NCBI RefSeq assembly: GCF_019175385.1
Contig: NC_083339.1
Coordinates: forward strand, 83,936,120-84,000,119
Reading direction: 5' to 3'
From: Lycium barbarum
Taxonomy: Eukaryota; Streptophyta; Magnoliopsida; Solanales; Solanaceae
DNA length: 64,000 nt
This document shows positions 44,707 to 56,223 of the stretch, in pieces (position 1 is the stretch's first letter; the number at the start of each line of letters is the position of its first letter). The notes beneath the pieces are model-generated. The model made no database searches. It was given only the letters and a program-made list of their open reading frames with translations, and had not been told where the DNA came from. The translations under genes were made by a program, and so were the position numbers.

Positions 44707-47162
44707 TGTCACGACCCAGCTAGGGGCTGTGACGGGTACCCGGGGCTAGCCACCAAGCACCACTCGTTCTACTACTCATCTTACTCGTTTAATGCTCTTT
44801 TATCAACTTTATACTCAAATTGTAAGAAAATCATATTTTGTATGGAAACATAACTACTTTTATATACATATGCCTCTCGGCCATCAAATTAATATATACA
44901 TATAAATAGCATCTCGTGAGACCATCTAACCCACGCTGCGCATCTACGAGCCTCTACTGGAGTGCTACACATAAGCACGGGACAAGAACCCGCCATGCCC
45001 AAAAATACATATATATGACTATACACCAAAGGATCATCATGAGCACCTCCGAACAAGGGAGTGCTTTCGATCAGGTGACAGCTACTACGGATCTGGGTCG
45101 AACTCTCCTCCTTGTCTACCTGTGGGCATAAACAGAGCGTCCAAATAAATCGGACGTCAGTACGAATATTGTACTGAGTATGAGAGGCATAAACAAGGAA
45201 ATAAGGCAATGATATAAAAGAAGTATCAATATGGAATAACAGTATCGGACTGTCAAGCGTAAAAGAAATAATGCATGCTGGCTTACAGAAAATCATCATC
45301 ATGTCGTATATGCATAATGTATAAGCTGCCCGCCCATATAGGTACGGTGTAGTAATATATAAGCTGCCCGTCCATATCGGATCGGTGTGATAATCATATC
45401 ATTAGCCTGCGTTCAGGCCTCCCGCGTCCAGGGTATCATCTCATGCTACCCACTAGTGGTGTCTGCCCATGCCATTTGGCCATGGTGTATCGCATAGTTG
45501 CCCGCCTTGGCGGTGACTACCATGCCAAATAGACGCGGTGTTATATCGTCATCATACATGTTCATCAGAATATACTTATCATAATACATGCATAATGCTT
45601 ATGAATAACTTTACTTTATCGGGGTGACGTAAGGTCGTGATTCTCCCGATTTCATTATGGAGTAATCATTGACATTCTGCCTCACCTTGAATTAATTAGC
45701 ATATAAGGTGAGTATAAGAAATAAATAACATCATGTCATATCTTTTATCTTACATAGCTATTCATAGACATAGGCTTTTAGCTTTCTGGAATATAGGAAC
45801 TCAGGAGGAGGAAGGAAATTCATGCTATGAGATTCATGCCATTAGAAAGAAAGGACTAGCCTCACATACCTTTTATGTTTAACTAAGCTATCTCTTGCTT
45901 GTTCTCCTTCAATGTCACGTTTCTACCTTCAAGAGAGAATTCGCACTATCGTTAGTTAATTCGATTATTAGAACGAGTTACTAATTCTAGGAAAAGTTTT
46001 GGCAGTACTTCCTTTGTTTATACTACTTTTCCCATATTCTATATCAATTCCCACACGTTCACAACAACATCCACTATATTGCAATAAACAATCATCATTC
46101 ATATACATTGACCACAATCTACCATTTCTCTTCAATTTCTCCACATTTATGGTTATAGCTTACTATCGGGTTTCCTCATATATAATACTTATTTCATGGC
46201 CTAAATGTCATTTATAACGTATTCATAATCACAACACTCCAACATTTATGATTCAACCCAACTACTATCCAACTATAACACTATTCACTCGTGAATGAAC
46301 AATTTCCTATGTCTTTTTACAATTCAAGTATCTTAACCTTCCAATACCTTAAACAACATGGCTTAGTCATGAAACTTACCTTAAATGATGGCTGAACAAG
46401 TCTTGGATGGAATTACTCCTCAAGCATCAAAACCCTACTTCACTTCCTTTTGGTTTTCTTGAGAGAGATGAACTTTACCTAGGTTTCATACACTTTGTCT
46501 CATGGATTTGGTGTTATTAATCATGGATTTCTTTTGATTTTTCTTATAGATGAAGAGTGATGAGTATTCTAGAGGTTTCTAGAGAGAAATATCGTGGAAT
46601 GAAATGAATTTAATGAGCTTGGGTCTCCCTTTTAATGACTTAAAATCTGATCCGGAATGAACAGTAGCTGATGTGCACAGTGGTCGTAAACCCAGTTTAC
46701 GGTCCGTATTCCAGTTTACGGGCCGTATTTCGTGGTTGTATTTAAGCATATCAAAACCAGAAAGGTATGTTGGGGATCATGGTGATTTACGATTGCAGTT
46801 TACGGGCCGTATTTGAATTTATGGTCCGTATTCCAAGTCGTATTTAACCATTTGATCATTTGGCAGAAAGTTGAAGTTTGGTAAGTTGGAATACGACATG
46901 GGGGTTTACGGGCCGTATACTACTTTACGGTCCGTATTTCATTTTACGACCAACTAGGCCAAAGTGCAAATCTGCAACTTTCACGTCTTCAGAACCTATA
47001 ATTAGTCATTGTGGAGCATAACCTTATCCCTTATTCCCATTGCCTTTGAAATCTTACTTAGGGTCGTCAAACGTCATTCCCTTTTGATTAAAACATCATA
47101 GACTCGTATTCTTCAATAGTCTATTCATTGTATGTTCACGGGGAAATTTACGAGGTGTAACA
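44707..47162 (-). repeat. B2 5' LTR (2456 bp)
   Basis: Runs from TGTCACGACC to GGTGTAACA. It contains the GTAC hairpin TCAGTAC / GTACTGA (45157-45177), minirepeats with CTGCCCG(C/T)CCATAT (about 45325-45390), TATAAACA on the minus strand (46015-46022) beside GGCAGTACTTCC, and CGG-N-CCG palindromes at about 46690-46960. Confidence 0.92.
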
Positions 47163-47167
47163 GACGG

Positions 47168-48313
47168 GTTCCTATTAGAGGATGGTAGAGTTTGTGTCCC
47201 AATGAGCTCATGGAGAGAGTTGTTCGTCAAGGAAGCACATAGTGGTGGAATGATGGGTCATTTTGTAGTAGCCAAGACACTAGAAATTTTGGGTGAGCAA
47301 TTCTATTGGCCCAAGATGCGACATGATGTTGAAAGGCTATGTGGTCAATGTTTGGAATGCAAGCAAGCCAAGTACATGACTCGGCCCCAAGGTATGTATA
47401 CTTCCCTTCCTACTCCTATTGGTCCTTGGATAGACATTTCTATGGATTTTGTGTTAGGTCTTCCAAGAACCAAAAGGGGTCATGATAGCATTTTTGTTGT
47501 GGTAGATAGGTTCTCAAAAATATCTCATTTTATACCATGCCACAAATGTGATGATGCATCTCATGTAGCATCCTTGTTTGTGAATAATGTTCTTAAGTTG
47601 CATGGAGTTCCCCGCACTATTGTTAGTGATAGGGATTCAAAGTTTCTTAGTCACTTTTAGTAGAGTCTTTGGGGTACACTTGGTACTAAGCTCATGTTCT
47701 CTACTTCTTGCCATCCTCAAACGGATGGTCAAACCAAAGTAGTGAATAAGACTCTAGGGAGTATGCTTAGATGTATGATTAGAGGAAAGCCAACTTCTTG
47801 GGAAGACCGTTTACCTTTGATTGAGTTTTCTTAAAATCGGTCCCTCCATTCCTCTTTTGGCATGGTTCCATTTGAAGTATGTTATGGCTTTAATCATTTG
47901 ATTCCTTTAACCTTAACCCCTTTGGCTAGTGATGTTGTTGTGAGTTTAGATGCAAAGCAAAGGGCGGCCGAAATGATGAAAATCCATGCCAAGGTAAAGG
48001 AGAGCATTGACAAGGTCAACACCAAGGTAACCAAGAGACAAAATCTTGGGAGAAGAACGGTGGACTTCTGACCCGATGATTGGGTTTGGGTTCACTTCCG
48101 AAAAGAAAGGTTCCCGCAAATGTGAAAAGGGAAATTGCGCCCAAGGGGAGATGGGCCATTCAAAGTGCTTGAAAAGATCAATGACAATGCCTACAAGATC
48201 AACTTTCCAAGTGAGTATAACATTCATAATGTTTTCAATGTGAGTGATATTTCCTTTTGTGTTATAGGTATGCCTTTAGATTCGACAACAAATCTTCTCC
48301 AAGAAGGGGAGGA
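47168..48313 (+). pseudogene. R integrase and Pol C-terminus
   Basis: Starts after B2 with [17 protein letters not shown]. The zinc domain has [11 protein letters not shown] and CLECKQAK. The core has [15 protein letters not shown] (first Asp) and [12 protein letters not shown] (second Asp), followed by two consecutive TAG codons (47658-47663). The third catalytic residue, Glu in relatives, is Lys in QTDGQTK (codon 47736-47738). Further stops precede the C-terminal segment GDGPFKVLEKINDNAYKI and HNVFNVSDISFC. No chromodomain is visible. The last frame continues into the 3' LTR up to 48482. Confidence 0.88.
48301..48313 (+). other. R polypurine tract
   Basis: AAGAAGGGGAGGA directly before the 3' LTR start TGATACG; within the Pol reading frame. 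Confidence 0.8.
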
Positions 48314-49071
48314 TGATACGAACCCAACAAGCACAAGACCTTTCACAACAAGTCAAGCAAGAGAACTTCAAGAGTTGCAAGCCCTGTTCATGAAAAAGAA
48401 TGCCTTGGGGGAGATTGGAGAGAAGACTTTGCGGATTTACAATGTTTGGGAGTTGGCATTAGAAGAGTTGCAAAGTGACTAGAAGCGCAAAATGGCTAAA
48501 AGTGCAACTATGGGGCTAAGATTGCAATTGGAGGTCATACTTGCAAGTAATGGGGTTAGAATGGCAATTGGAGGTCATAATTGCAAGCTAAGAGGCTTTG
48601 GATGCAATTGAAGACCTATGTGGGTATTTTTCCAAAAGAGCCACTTCAGAGCCTTTTGGTGTAATAGGCATTAGTATAAATAGTTCTTTTCATCGATTTG
48701 GAAGACTTAGCTTTGATATTATGTGAACTTAAATATTGAGAGATTTTAGTTAATAGATATATTGTTAGGTCACTACACTAAGTGTGATTTCATTGTTGCA
48801 AAGTGAATTTGCTTATCCATTGAATTCATCTAGATTGCTCATTTGTGATTTCCAATTGAGTCTTTTAATTGATTCAAATTGCTTTGGTTATTTTAGTTGA
48901 ATTCATAATAGGAGGGTCTAAGTTTAATATACTTAGATTTGGATATAGGATTCATTATTAATTGGGTCAAGTATCTATCCTCTATTCTCCTTAATCCCCA
49001 ATTCTTCATCTATCTTTGTTTTCCTTTATTTTTGTTTAATTCTTAGAGTTTCCTTAGGTTGAATCTTATCA
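48314..49071 (+). repeat. R 3' LTR (758 bp)
   Basis: Runs from TGATACGAACCC to AATCTTATCA. Its first 170 bases are the C-terminal codons of Pol (TSQARELQELQALFMKK, WELALEELQ) ending at 48482. It is followed by the target copy CCAAA and the rest of the C LTR. Confidence 0.9.
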
Positions 49072-49076
49072 CCAAA

Positions 49077-50441
49077 TCCATATATCATCATCACCATCAC
49101 TGTGCACCAGCTGATCAGGTGGTAATGCGTATATAACGCCTATCCCTTTCCTCATGCCCCATATACATATAATATACGCGTATATAACACCTTCTGGTCA
49201 AGGGTCAATAGGCATATGTATAAATGAGTGCAATGTTTAGGTAAAATGAGTAAATAAAACTCTTGGAGTGACATAAGGTCGTATTACCTCTGATAGACAT
49301 CTTTTGAGCAAACATCATCAATATATGAATCTCAGGACCATCAAAGACTGAGGCACTCCTAGTACTTCTAAGAGTAGAGTAATATGGAAGCTCGTTTACA
49401 CGTTTGTTCGCTCATATCATAAGATCATGCGAAAACGAAAGAAAGGATAGCCTTAACATACTTTATTCACTTTTCATGCTATCTATGCTACTATCTCGAG
49501 CTTGAAAATTCTACACACAAGACCAAGTACCAATTATTAGACTAGAACGTACCCATATACTAACCTTAATATAGTTTACAACTTTACGCAATTCGGGCAG
49601 CATTTCCTTTGTAAACTTAATAATCCTTCAATTCTAATTCAACCCAACCATCAATAACAAGACCATCAATAACAATATAAATTCCTACATATCAAAATAT
49701 AGTCAATTCTACTCCAAATCATCTCCCAAAACAGCCCCTTGTCTCAACTTGGCCCTTATTCAACTTACTGCTTTCATGACAATGTTTCCTTACTTAAAAC
49801 CACAAAAATTCTTGATACTTAACTCAAACACAAAGGTAGGAATCTTATACATACCTTAAAGGGCCTAGAATATCAAGAATCAACTTCAAGTCCAACTCCC
49901 AAGCTCATCCACTTCAATGAAATCCTAGAACCAACCTTCTTCTTTAGTAGCTCGGGTTTTACGAGCTCGGATCTTGCTAGAATTTCTCCAATATGATGGA
50001 AAATGTTGAGGGTAAATACTTTAGGGTTTGCTCTGTTTGGAAGTGAGAATGAGGAGTAAAATTGTAGGGCTACAAATATATAGATGGATAAAGAAAATTC
50101 CAGCGAGGTAGGTTGACGAGTAGGTCGACGGCCGTCAACATGTCAACGGTCTGTCGACTTGCACCGTCCATTTCCCACATGAGATTCAGAGATAGAGGCG
50201 TGTCGACGGTCCATCAACGGGGACTAGTTTACTGCCAGTTCCCTAAATAGTTCCGATTCGCGACGATTTGATTCATTTAGCTCCTAATCCTATCGTATTG
50301 CAAAGAACATATACTTATACTATGGTACACATGAGGTGAGGCACTTAATATCTTGAAAACTCGGGTACGGATCTCCATACTAAGGATATAAACCACCAAT
50401 AAGACAAACAGTTTCTTGCGACAAAAATGGAAGGTGTAACA
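49077..50441 (-). repeat. C solo LTR, second part
   Basis: Continues the C LTR after R. It contains GGCAGCATTTCCTTTG (the A/B-type module) near 49597-49613 and an array of palindromes on a GTCGACGG-CCGTCAAC theme: 50124-50139, 50142-50158 and 50202-50218. It ends GGTGTAACA at 50441, an LTR start in element direction. Confidence 0.78.
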
Positions 50442-50849
50442 GACGGGATGGTTACAGCAAGTATGCAGAGAAGAATCCACGCAAGGGTGGTAACTTCAGT
50501 GGTTCTTTCCCGAGGACAGAGTTCCTAGGTTTATTTAGAACATCCGATTTAGTCAGCCATATAGGTTGCTGCTGGAGGCCCATCAAGGCCGTTCATTATT
50601 CTTCTAGCCAACCAGGGTGTTCACAAGCCTAATTTTCAGACCATGGTAGTTATTCGGCTTGCCGAGGGTCTCTCGGAAACAGCCATCCTACCTTGGTAGG
50701 AGTAAGGTCTGCGTACATTATACCCTCCCCAGACCCCAAGATGTGGGATTTCACTGGGCTGTTGTTCTTGTTGTTGTTGGTAGTTATTCGACTTCATCTG
50801 TTTCTGTTCAGTAGCCTCCGCTAGATCGTGGATGTTTTGAGCGTGGTGA
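50442..50849 (+). pseudogene. D gag, C-terminal part
   Basis: Degenerate gag that continues from 17068: one frame reads KNPRKGGNFSGSFPRTE, a basic linker before the zinc knuckle. It is broken by stops, by the SINE (50661-50778) and then by the E LTR at 50850. Confidence 0.6.
50661..50778 (+). mobile_element. 5'-truncated TS/SolS-type SINE
   Basis: A 118-bp segment starting GCCGAGGGTCTCTCGG, with the characteristic SINE tail block (GGTAAGGTCTGCGTACATTA with one base difference, then CCCTCCCCAGACCCC) and a TTG-rich 3' end. It is flanked by the near-perfect 16-bp duplication GGTAGTTATTCGGCTT (50645-50660) and GGTAGTTATTCGACTT (50779-50794). The tRNA-like 5' part with its pol III boxes is missing. 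This type is known from tobacco and other Solanaceae. Confidence 0.88.
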
Positions 50850-52680
50850 TGTAACACTCTGTAAATCCGGGTTAAGTGTGAAAGCTCCTTGGAGAATCAG
50901 GACTCCACTGTTTTGTTAATGTAAAATACGGCCCGTATTTTGAAATACGGTCGGTATTTCAGGGGTGTATTTCACCCACCTCCCTAAGTTGTCCACTATT
51001 TTGTTAATGTAAAATATGGCCAAAGAATACGGCCTGTATTTCTAGGGCGTATTTCACCCACCTCCAGCAGTGTGTATATAAAGCGGGGTTCAGTTAATTT
51101 TATCACTTATTCACGTTCTCATAAACTCTAAGGATGAAAATATTTCCTCCAAGTCTTCAAACATTAAGGTAAGAACATCTTTAACATTATTAATTAATCC
51201 TAGCATTAAACCCATGATTATTAATATGATTCTTGAATGAAAAACCTAGGGTTACAAGGTAATCTTTCTCAAAGTGACTCAAGCTAGGGTTTTGGGTGTT
51301 TTTCGTTGTAAAAGTGAATTGTTGAATTCTGTAAGGCTTTATTAAGGTATGTCTCTTTTGACAACCTTATTTTGGATGTATGTCTCCTTTTCAAAAGTTC
51401 TTTATTGAATCAAAAGGTGAATTTTTCATACTTTAAAAACCTATTTCATACTTTGATTGTGGTTGGTGTGCGTAAGGGGACAATCCCACATTAAACCTTG
51501 ATTATATTATAATCTATACATGTATACATAACTCTAAACATTTTCCTCTATAAGAGATGGTCATCAATAATGGCTAAGGGTTGCTAATGGTGTTTTATGA
51601 TGAACTATGACAATTGAACCTTGTTTAAGGAAGTGGAAAAGTTTTCAAGATTATCAATGAAATGGTGTATCTTTGTAGTGGTATAATGAGTCTTAATGCT
51701 AATTGATGATGTGACTACCTTGAGGTACATTGTGATTCGGCTTCTATGCTATGATTCTCTATTGTTGTGTTTGGTCTAGCTACTCGGGAGGAAAGTTAGT
51801 CACTATAGATCCTAGTGTGGTAATGCCTAGCCATTCAGGAGGAAGCGTGGCCACTGCGGGTTCGCTACCCGAGTGAGGTTTATGCTTAGCTATTCGGGAG
51901 GAAGGATAGCGACCGAAAGTCTAGTATTTCGGTGTGGTGCGCAATTATGTTTAGAGAACCTCAAAGGTTATCCCTTCGATGTGATTCATTCTTGGGCTTG
52001 TATTGGCATGTGTGATATCTTTATCTCTTTATGAAAGTATTACTGATGATAATCTGACAAATCTAAAGGACATAACCAAAAGTTGTAAACTTGATAAAAA
52101 AGGGTTCTTATTTGTTTTGGCAAGCATATTGAACCAAGTTAAGTATCTATTTAACAATCATTTCACATGGTTTTCCAGAACCGATTTCTTTAATTATTAT
52201 TGTATCTGATTTTTATATATCATATTATCCCCGAGGCACTCACTGAGTACGAAGTACTCCAGCATACCATTGTTATTTTTAAGGGTATGTTAGGTAACGA
52301 AGAAAAGCAGGTTCGTGGAGTCTGAAGCGCTAGGAGAACTTGTTGTTGTTGTTGATTTGGTGAGCCCACATATTCATTCATGGGTCATCCTCTATTTATT
52401 CATTCTATTTATTTATATTAGTTTTCCGGGCTGCGACCCGATGATTAGACGGTCATTCATTATTCTTAGAATTTTCACAGTTTACATTCATTCCGTGGGT
52501 AGTTGAAGGATTATTGTTAAAGCTTCAGCTTTGCTGTTTTGTCTAAGTTATACCTTTATTAAGACTTTCTCTGATTTAATAATTGACATTTTTTTTAATT
52601 TGTTAGTTGCTTATCTATAAATTGCTGGCGTTTGTGTAGCAAACCTTACGGATTGTAAAAGTTGAATGTTGCATCTTTAG
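50850..52680 (+). repeat. E LTR-like segment
   Basis: Starts TGTAACACTCTGTAAATCC inside D gag; the 3' border near 52650-52700 is uncertain because no clear TGACA-type end or target duplication is visible. It has the 17-bp palindrome AAATACGGCCCGTATTT (50924-50940), three imperfect repeats of about 57 bp with TTCGGGAGGAAG (51778-51943), and the repeat GAGTAC / GTACTC (52245-52259). D coding sequence resumes by about 52700. ORFs of 60-70 codons in it are not supported. Confidence 0.6.
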
Positions 52681-53442
52681 GTTCTTCCGAGGCATGGAGG
52701 TTCGCATGCTAGTGGCAGACGGGTCATTGTTATGCCTTTCCTGGCAGATTAGAGGCTGAGGGTTTAGATGCATTCATTATAGGTAACCTCTCAGTCTATT
52801 CACCGGATGGCTTCTGTGTTGTTTGATCTGGGTTTTACATTCTCTTATGTGTCTACATACTTCTGTATGGGTCTTGATATGGTCTGTGATTTGCTTAATG
52901 CCCCTATTCATGTATCTATTCCAGTTAGAGACTATGTGGTTGTAGATAGAGTATACCGGTCTTAAACTGTCACATTTATGGGGTATAGCACATGGGTGGA
53001 TTTAGTGATTCTTGACATGGTATATTTTGATGTTATTCTGGGTATGAGTTGGCCAGCTCCTTACAATACAATACAATTCTGGACTATCATGCCAAGACAG
53101 TCACTTTAGCTGTGCCGAGTATGTCTAGACTTGAGCGGAAGGGTACCCCTAGTCCCTCCCCAAAGAAGATTATTTCTTTCCTTCCCGCCAAAAGTTAGTG
53201 GATAGAGGGTGCTTGGCTTATTTTGCCCATATTCGTGATACTAGTGCTAATATTCCATCTATTGAGTCAGTTCTTGTGGCGTGTGAGTTTACGGAGGTGT
53301 TTCCCACGGACTTTATAGGTATGCCACCCGACGTAATATTGACTTTCGTATTGACTTAGAGGCATGAACTCTCCCCATTTCTATTCCGCCATATCGGATG
53401 GCACCAATAGAGTTGAAGGAGTTGAAAAAGCAGCTTCAGGAT
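52681..53442 (+). pseudogene. D Gag end, protease and start of reverse transcriptase
   Basis: In mixed frames it reads CYAFPGRLEAEG, then a protease-like segment SVLFDLGFTFSYVST (Leu where relatives have Pro), YFDVILGMSW, the linker SVLVACEFTEVFPTDF and an early reverse transcriptase segment before B3 enters at 53443. Many stops. The type matches other Tekay-like proteases in the window. Confidence 0.72.
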
Positions 53443-56006
53443 TGTCACGACCCGTCTAGGGGGCCGCGACGAGAGCCCAGTGCTAGCCCACCCGAGCACC
53501 CCATTGGCTTACTCTTATGCTTACATCTAGGTGAGCCACATAATTAAACACATAATTCTATTCATTCATCATACTAGTCCCATTGGACAACAATGCCTTT
53601 GCACTATCTTTGGCATCTATGCCACACCAATGTACATGATGTGACAAGGCTATCAAAATGATATACAAAATATAGGCCAACAAGGCAAGACATATCTAAC
53701 CATATACACGTGTCTACGAGCCTCTACGGAAAGTATAACATATCCTATAAGCGTGACAGGACCCCACTGTACCCATAATTATGTACATAAAAGAATAAGT
53801 ACCCAAAAGTTATAGCTCCGAATGAAGTGGAGCTCTGCTATGTAGTCTCTGAGAATGTTGCTATGGATCAAGCCTGTCTCCCTGTGCACCTGCGGGCATG
53901 ACGCAGCGTCCAAAAACAAAAGGACGTCAGTAAGAAGAATGTACTGAGTATGTAAAGGATAATCAATATCAATATAGAAGCATAATGAACAACATGAGAA
54001 ATAGCACAAGATGGGAGATGGTACTATCACCGTCATAGGCACTTACTTGTCTTTCATAGGAACCTTCCATTTCTAATGCATATTTGTGTACATACATCCA
54101 TAACCGTATCCGTATCCATTTACGTATCCTTATTCACATTCATATCATGTACATACTCGCATTCGTAATCGTATCATATTCGTATCCCTTCACATATCTT
54201 TATCATATACATCATCATATCATATACATAGCATTTACATAGCATACCCGACCATGGAGGATCGGTGTTTCATACATACATGGCCAACCAAGGCTCAAGG
54301 TTACTCATACCTGGCCCTACCAAGGCTTCAGGGTTACATCTACCTGGCCCTACCAAGGCGTCAGGGTTATCCATACCATCTGCAGAGGTGTGCGCGCGTT
54401 ACGTAATCATATACATACTTATTTACATATCCTACCCGGCCTCATAAGATCGGGGTTCCATAATAATCATACATAGATACATATACATAGTAGCTCATAA
54501 GCATCTTTACTATATTCATTACTATCATCATCGTCATCATTATCATCATCGCTATTATCGTCATTCATCTCATCTACCTTAATACGCCTACTCATCATAC
54601 GAGGAACTTTAGTACAATAGTAACATATCGAGAATCATAAGAATAGTAGCATTGAAGATAGAGGCATTTCGAGAATATCATAATCTCGTAGAAGATTTAG
54701 ATAGATGATTGGCCAAAGAACCATGCCTTATGAAAGAAGGGTTAGCCTTACATACCTTTCTGTTGAACTATTCTACACTTGCACGTTCTCCTTCGACGAT
54801 CTCATTTCTACCTTCATTAAAGTCATACTATCATTAGAATCGATAGCTAGCATATATGACTAAAGCTAGAGAAAATCGGACAGCATCTCCTCTATTTATA
54901 CGACGTTCCTCCATAACGTATATCAACTCCCAAACGTCAATAATACATTCACAATACAATAACAATAGTCATTATTCACACACATTATCCACATTTCTCA
55001 ATTTGCTTTCAATTACTCATATCCATGGCTATAACACACAACTATGTCCATTCACGTACATTGCTCATCTCATGTTCTCAACATCATTTATAACTTATCT
55101 ACATCACAATACATCAAGAATCATAACTCAATTCAAACTATTTCTCAAAGTGACACTATTCCACATTCATGACCTATTTTCCTATACCCTTCTACCATCC
55201 AAGTATTTCAACTCTCAAATACCTTAAACAACATATAAATACCATGCATCTTACCTTAGATGTCGTTGGAACAAGCCTTGGTGGATAATACTCCACTTGA
55301 GCCAAACCCTAGTTCATCTCCATTGGGACTTCTTGACTTGAATGATCTTTGATGGGTTTTCTTACACTTGATTCACTTGGTTTATGTTGTTGATCTCTAA
55401 TAATCCTTGAATTATTGTGGAATAAATGTAGAGAGATGTTTTAAAGATAAGGGGTGTGATGTAGAAGTGGAAGGAAATAAGACTTGGTCCGTTAATTTAT
55501 TCAGCAAAATCTGTCCCGACTGTATATACGGACCAACATACGGTCCGTATAATTTATACGGGCCGTATATTTGGTCCAAAAACTTTTTCCTTTATGGGCT
55601 GATTATACTGTCCCAAACATATGGACCGTATAATTTATACGGCCAGTATGTTTGGCCGTATAAACTCCAGTGGTTCCAGAGTTCGTTTCGTCGATTCGTT
55701 TGATCTCCAATCCTTATGGAACCTTCTTAACACTTGTTCAACACTTCAATACCAATCTAAGGGAAGTTATCACTCCCCTCCAAGACAGCATTAAGTCTTC
55801 GTTAACTCGTTACGCTTATTTTCTCTCCGATACCTATCGTATGCCTTGCCTTCTCTTGGCCAACTATCTCGTCTAACATCGGATGCCTTCGAAATATCAC
55901 TTAGGGTCATCAAATGTCATTTATTACTCTTGGAAATATCGTATACTCGTACTCCTCACTAGTTCATTCACTTGTGCAACAACGGAACATTTTCCGAGCT
56001 GTAACA
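53443..56006 (-). repeat. B3 3' LTR (2564 bp)
   Basis: Runs from TGTCACGACC to GCTGTAACA. It contains a GTAC hairpin with one change (TCAGTAA / GTACTGA, 53927-53947), three related blocks including two with CCTGGCCCTACCAAGGC (about 54280-54375), a canonical minus-strand TATAAATA (54893-54900), and palindromes ATACGGTCCGTAT (55538-55550) and TATACGGGCCGTATA (55555-55569). Confidence 0.9.
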
Positions 56007-56055
56007 TTCTCCCCCCCCCCCCCCCCCCCCTTAAGAACATTCGTCCTCGAATGTT
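56007..56055 (-). promoter_or_regulatory. B3 polypurine tract with expanded G run, and hairpin
   Basis: On the minus strand the tract has 20 consecutive G (56011-56030), compared with 6-7 in A1, A2 and B1. Beside it is the hairpin AACATTCG / CGAATGTT with loop AGGA in element direction (56036-56055). Confidence 0.82.
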
Positions 56056-56223
56056 AAAGTCTTCGGGGATTCCATGAAAATTTCGCCAGAGTTTCTCCTA
56101 TAACATGGCACTACCATCCTGTCACAACAACCCATAATAACAATGCCTCACATGGCCACAACATAATAGCATTAAAATTTGGCCAGACATGACCCAAAAG
56201 CATAAAAGGAAAACATACAAACC

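Larger units (their letters stand above)
37285..47162 (-). mobile_element. B2: Tekay-like element lacking its polypurine tract
   Basis: Minus-strand element inserted in R between RNase H and integrase. Flanks GATGG (37280-37284) and GACGG (47163-47167) match at four of five bases. In element order: 5' LTR (47162-44707), primer-binding site, leader, gag, pol, then a 3' LTR (39668-37285) that lacks its first 71 bases together with the polypurine tract. The LTRs differ by several percent by eye, so B2 is older than A2. The coding region has at least three frame shifts and several stops. Confidence 0.92.
17918..49071 (+). mobile_element. R: older gypsy element with short LTRs and three large inserts
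   Basis: LTRs of about 745-760 bp begin TGATA and end TATCA, a perfect 5-base terminal repeat. Flanks are CCCAA (17913-17917) and CCAAA (49072-49076), one mismatch. After removing A2, the B solo LTR and B2, the internal region is about 6.4 kb with leader, gag, protease, reverse transcriptase, RNase H and integrase in the usual gypsy order. Protein motifs are closest, from memory, to Reina-type elements; no chromodomain is visible, so the lineage is uncertain. Confidence 0.85.
13460..53442 (+). mobile_element. D: old Ty3/gypsy element broken by many inserts
   Basis: Its pieces, in order on the plus strand, are a 5' LTR (13460-15926), primer-binding site, gag 5' part (16136-17068), gag 3' part (50442-50849) and protease to early reverse transcriptase (52681-53442). 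It continues beyond B3, outside the window. Between these pieces sit a C LTR (with R inside), a SINE, an E LTR and B3. Many stops and shifts show great age. It is the deepest layer of the right-hand nest. Confidence 0.8.

Noticed and set aside
50850..52680. E segment considered as a complete small element (MITE or LARD)
   Set aside because: It has an LTR-like start and internal LTR-type modules, but no second terminus or target duplication could be identified, so only an LTR-like segment is claimed.
54520..54570. ATC-rich stretch in the B3 LTR as a coding or satellite repeat
   Set aside because: It is an irregular trinucleotide-like tract, too short and imperfect to be a satellite, and non-coding in all frames.
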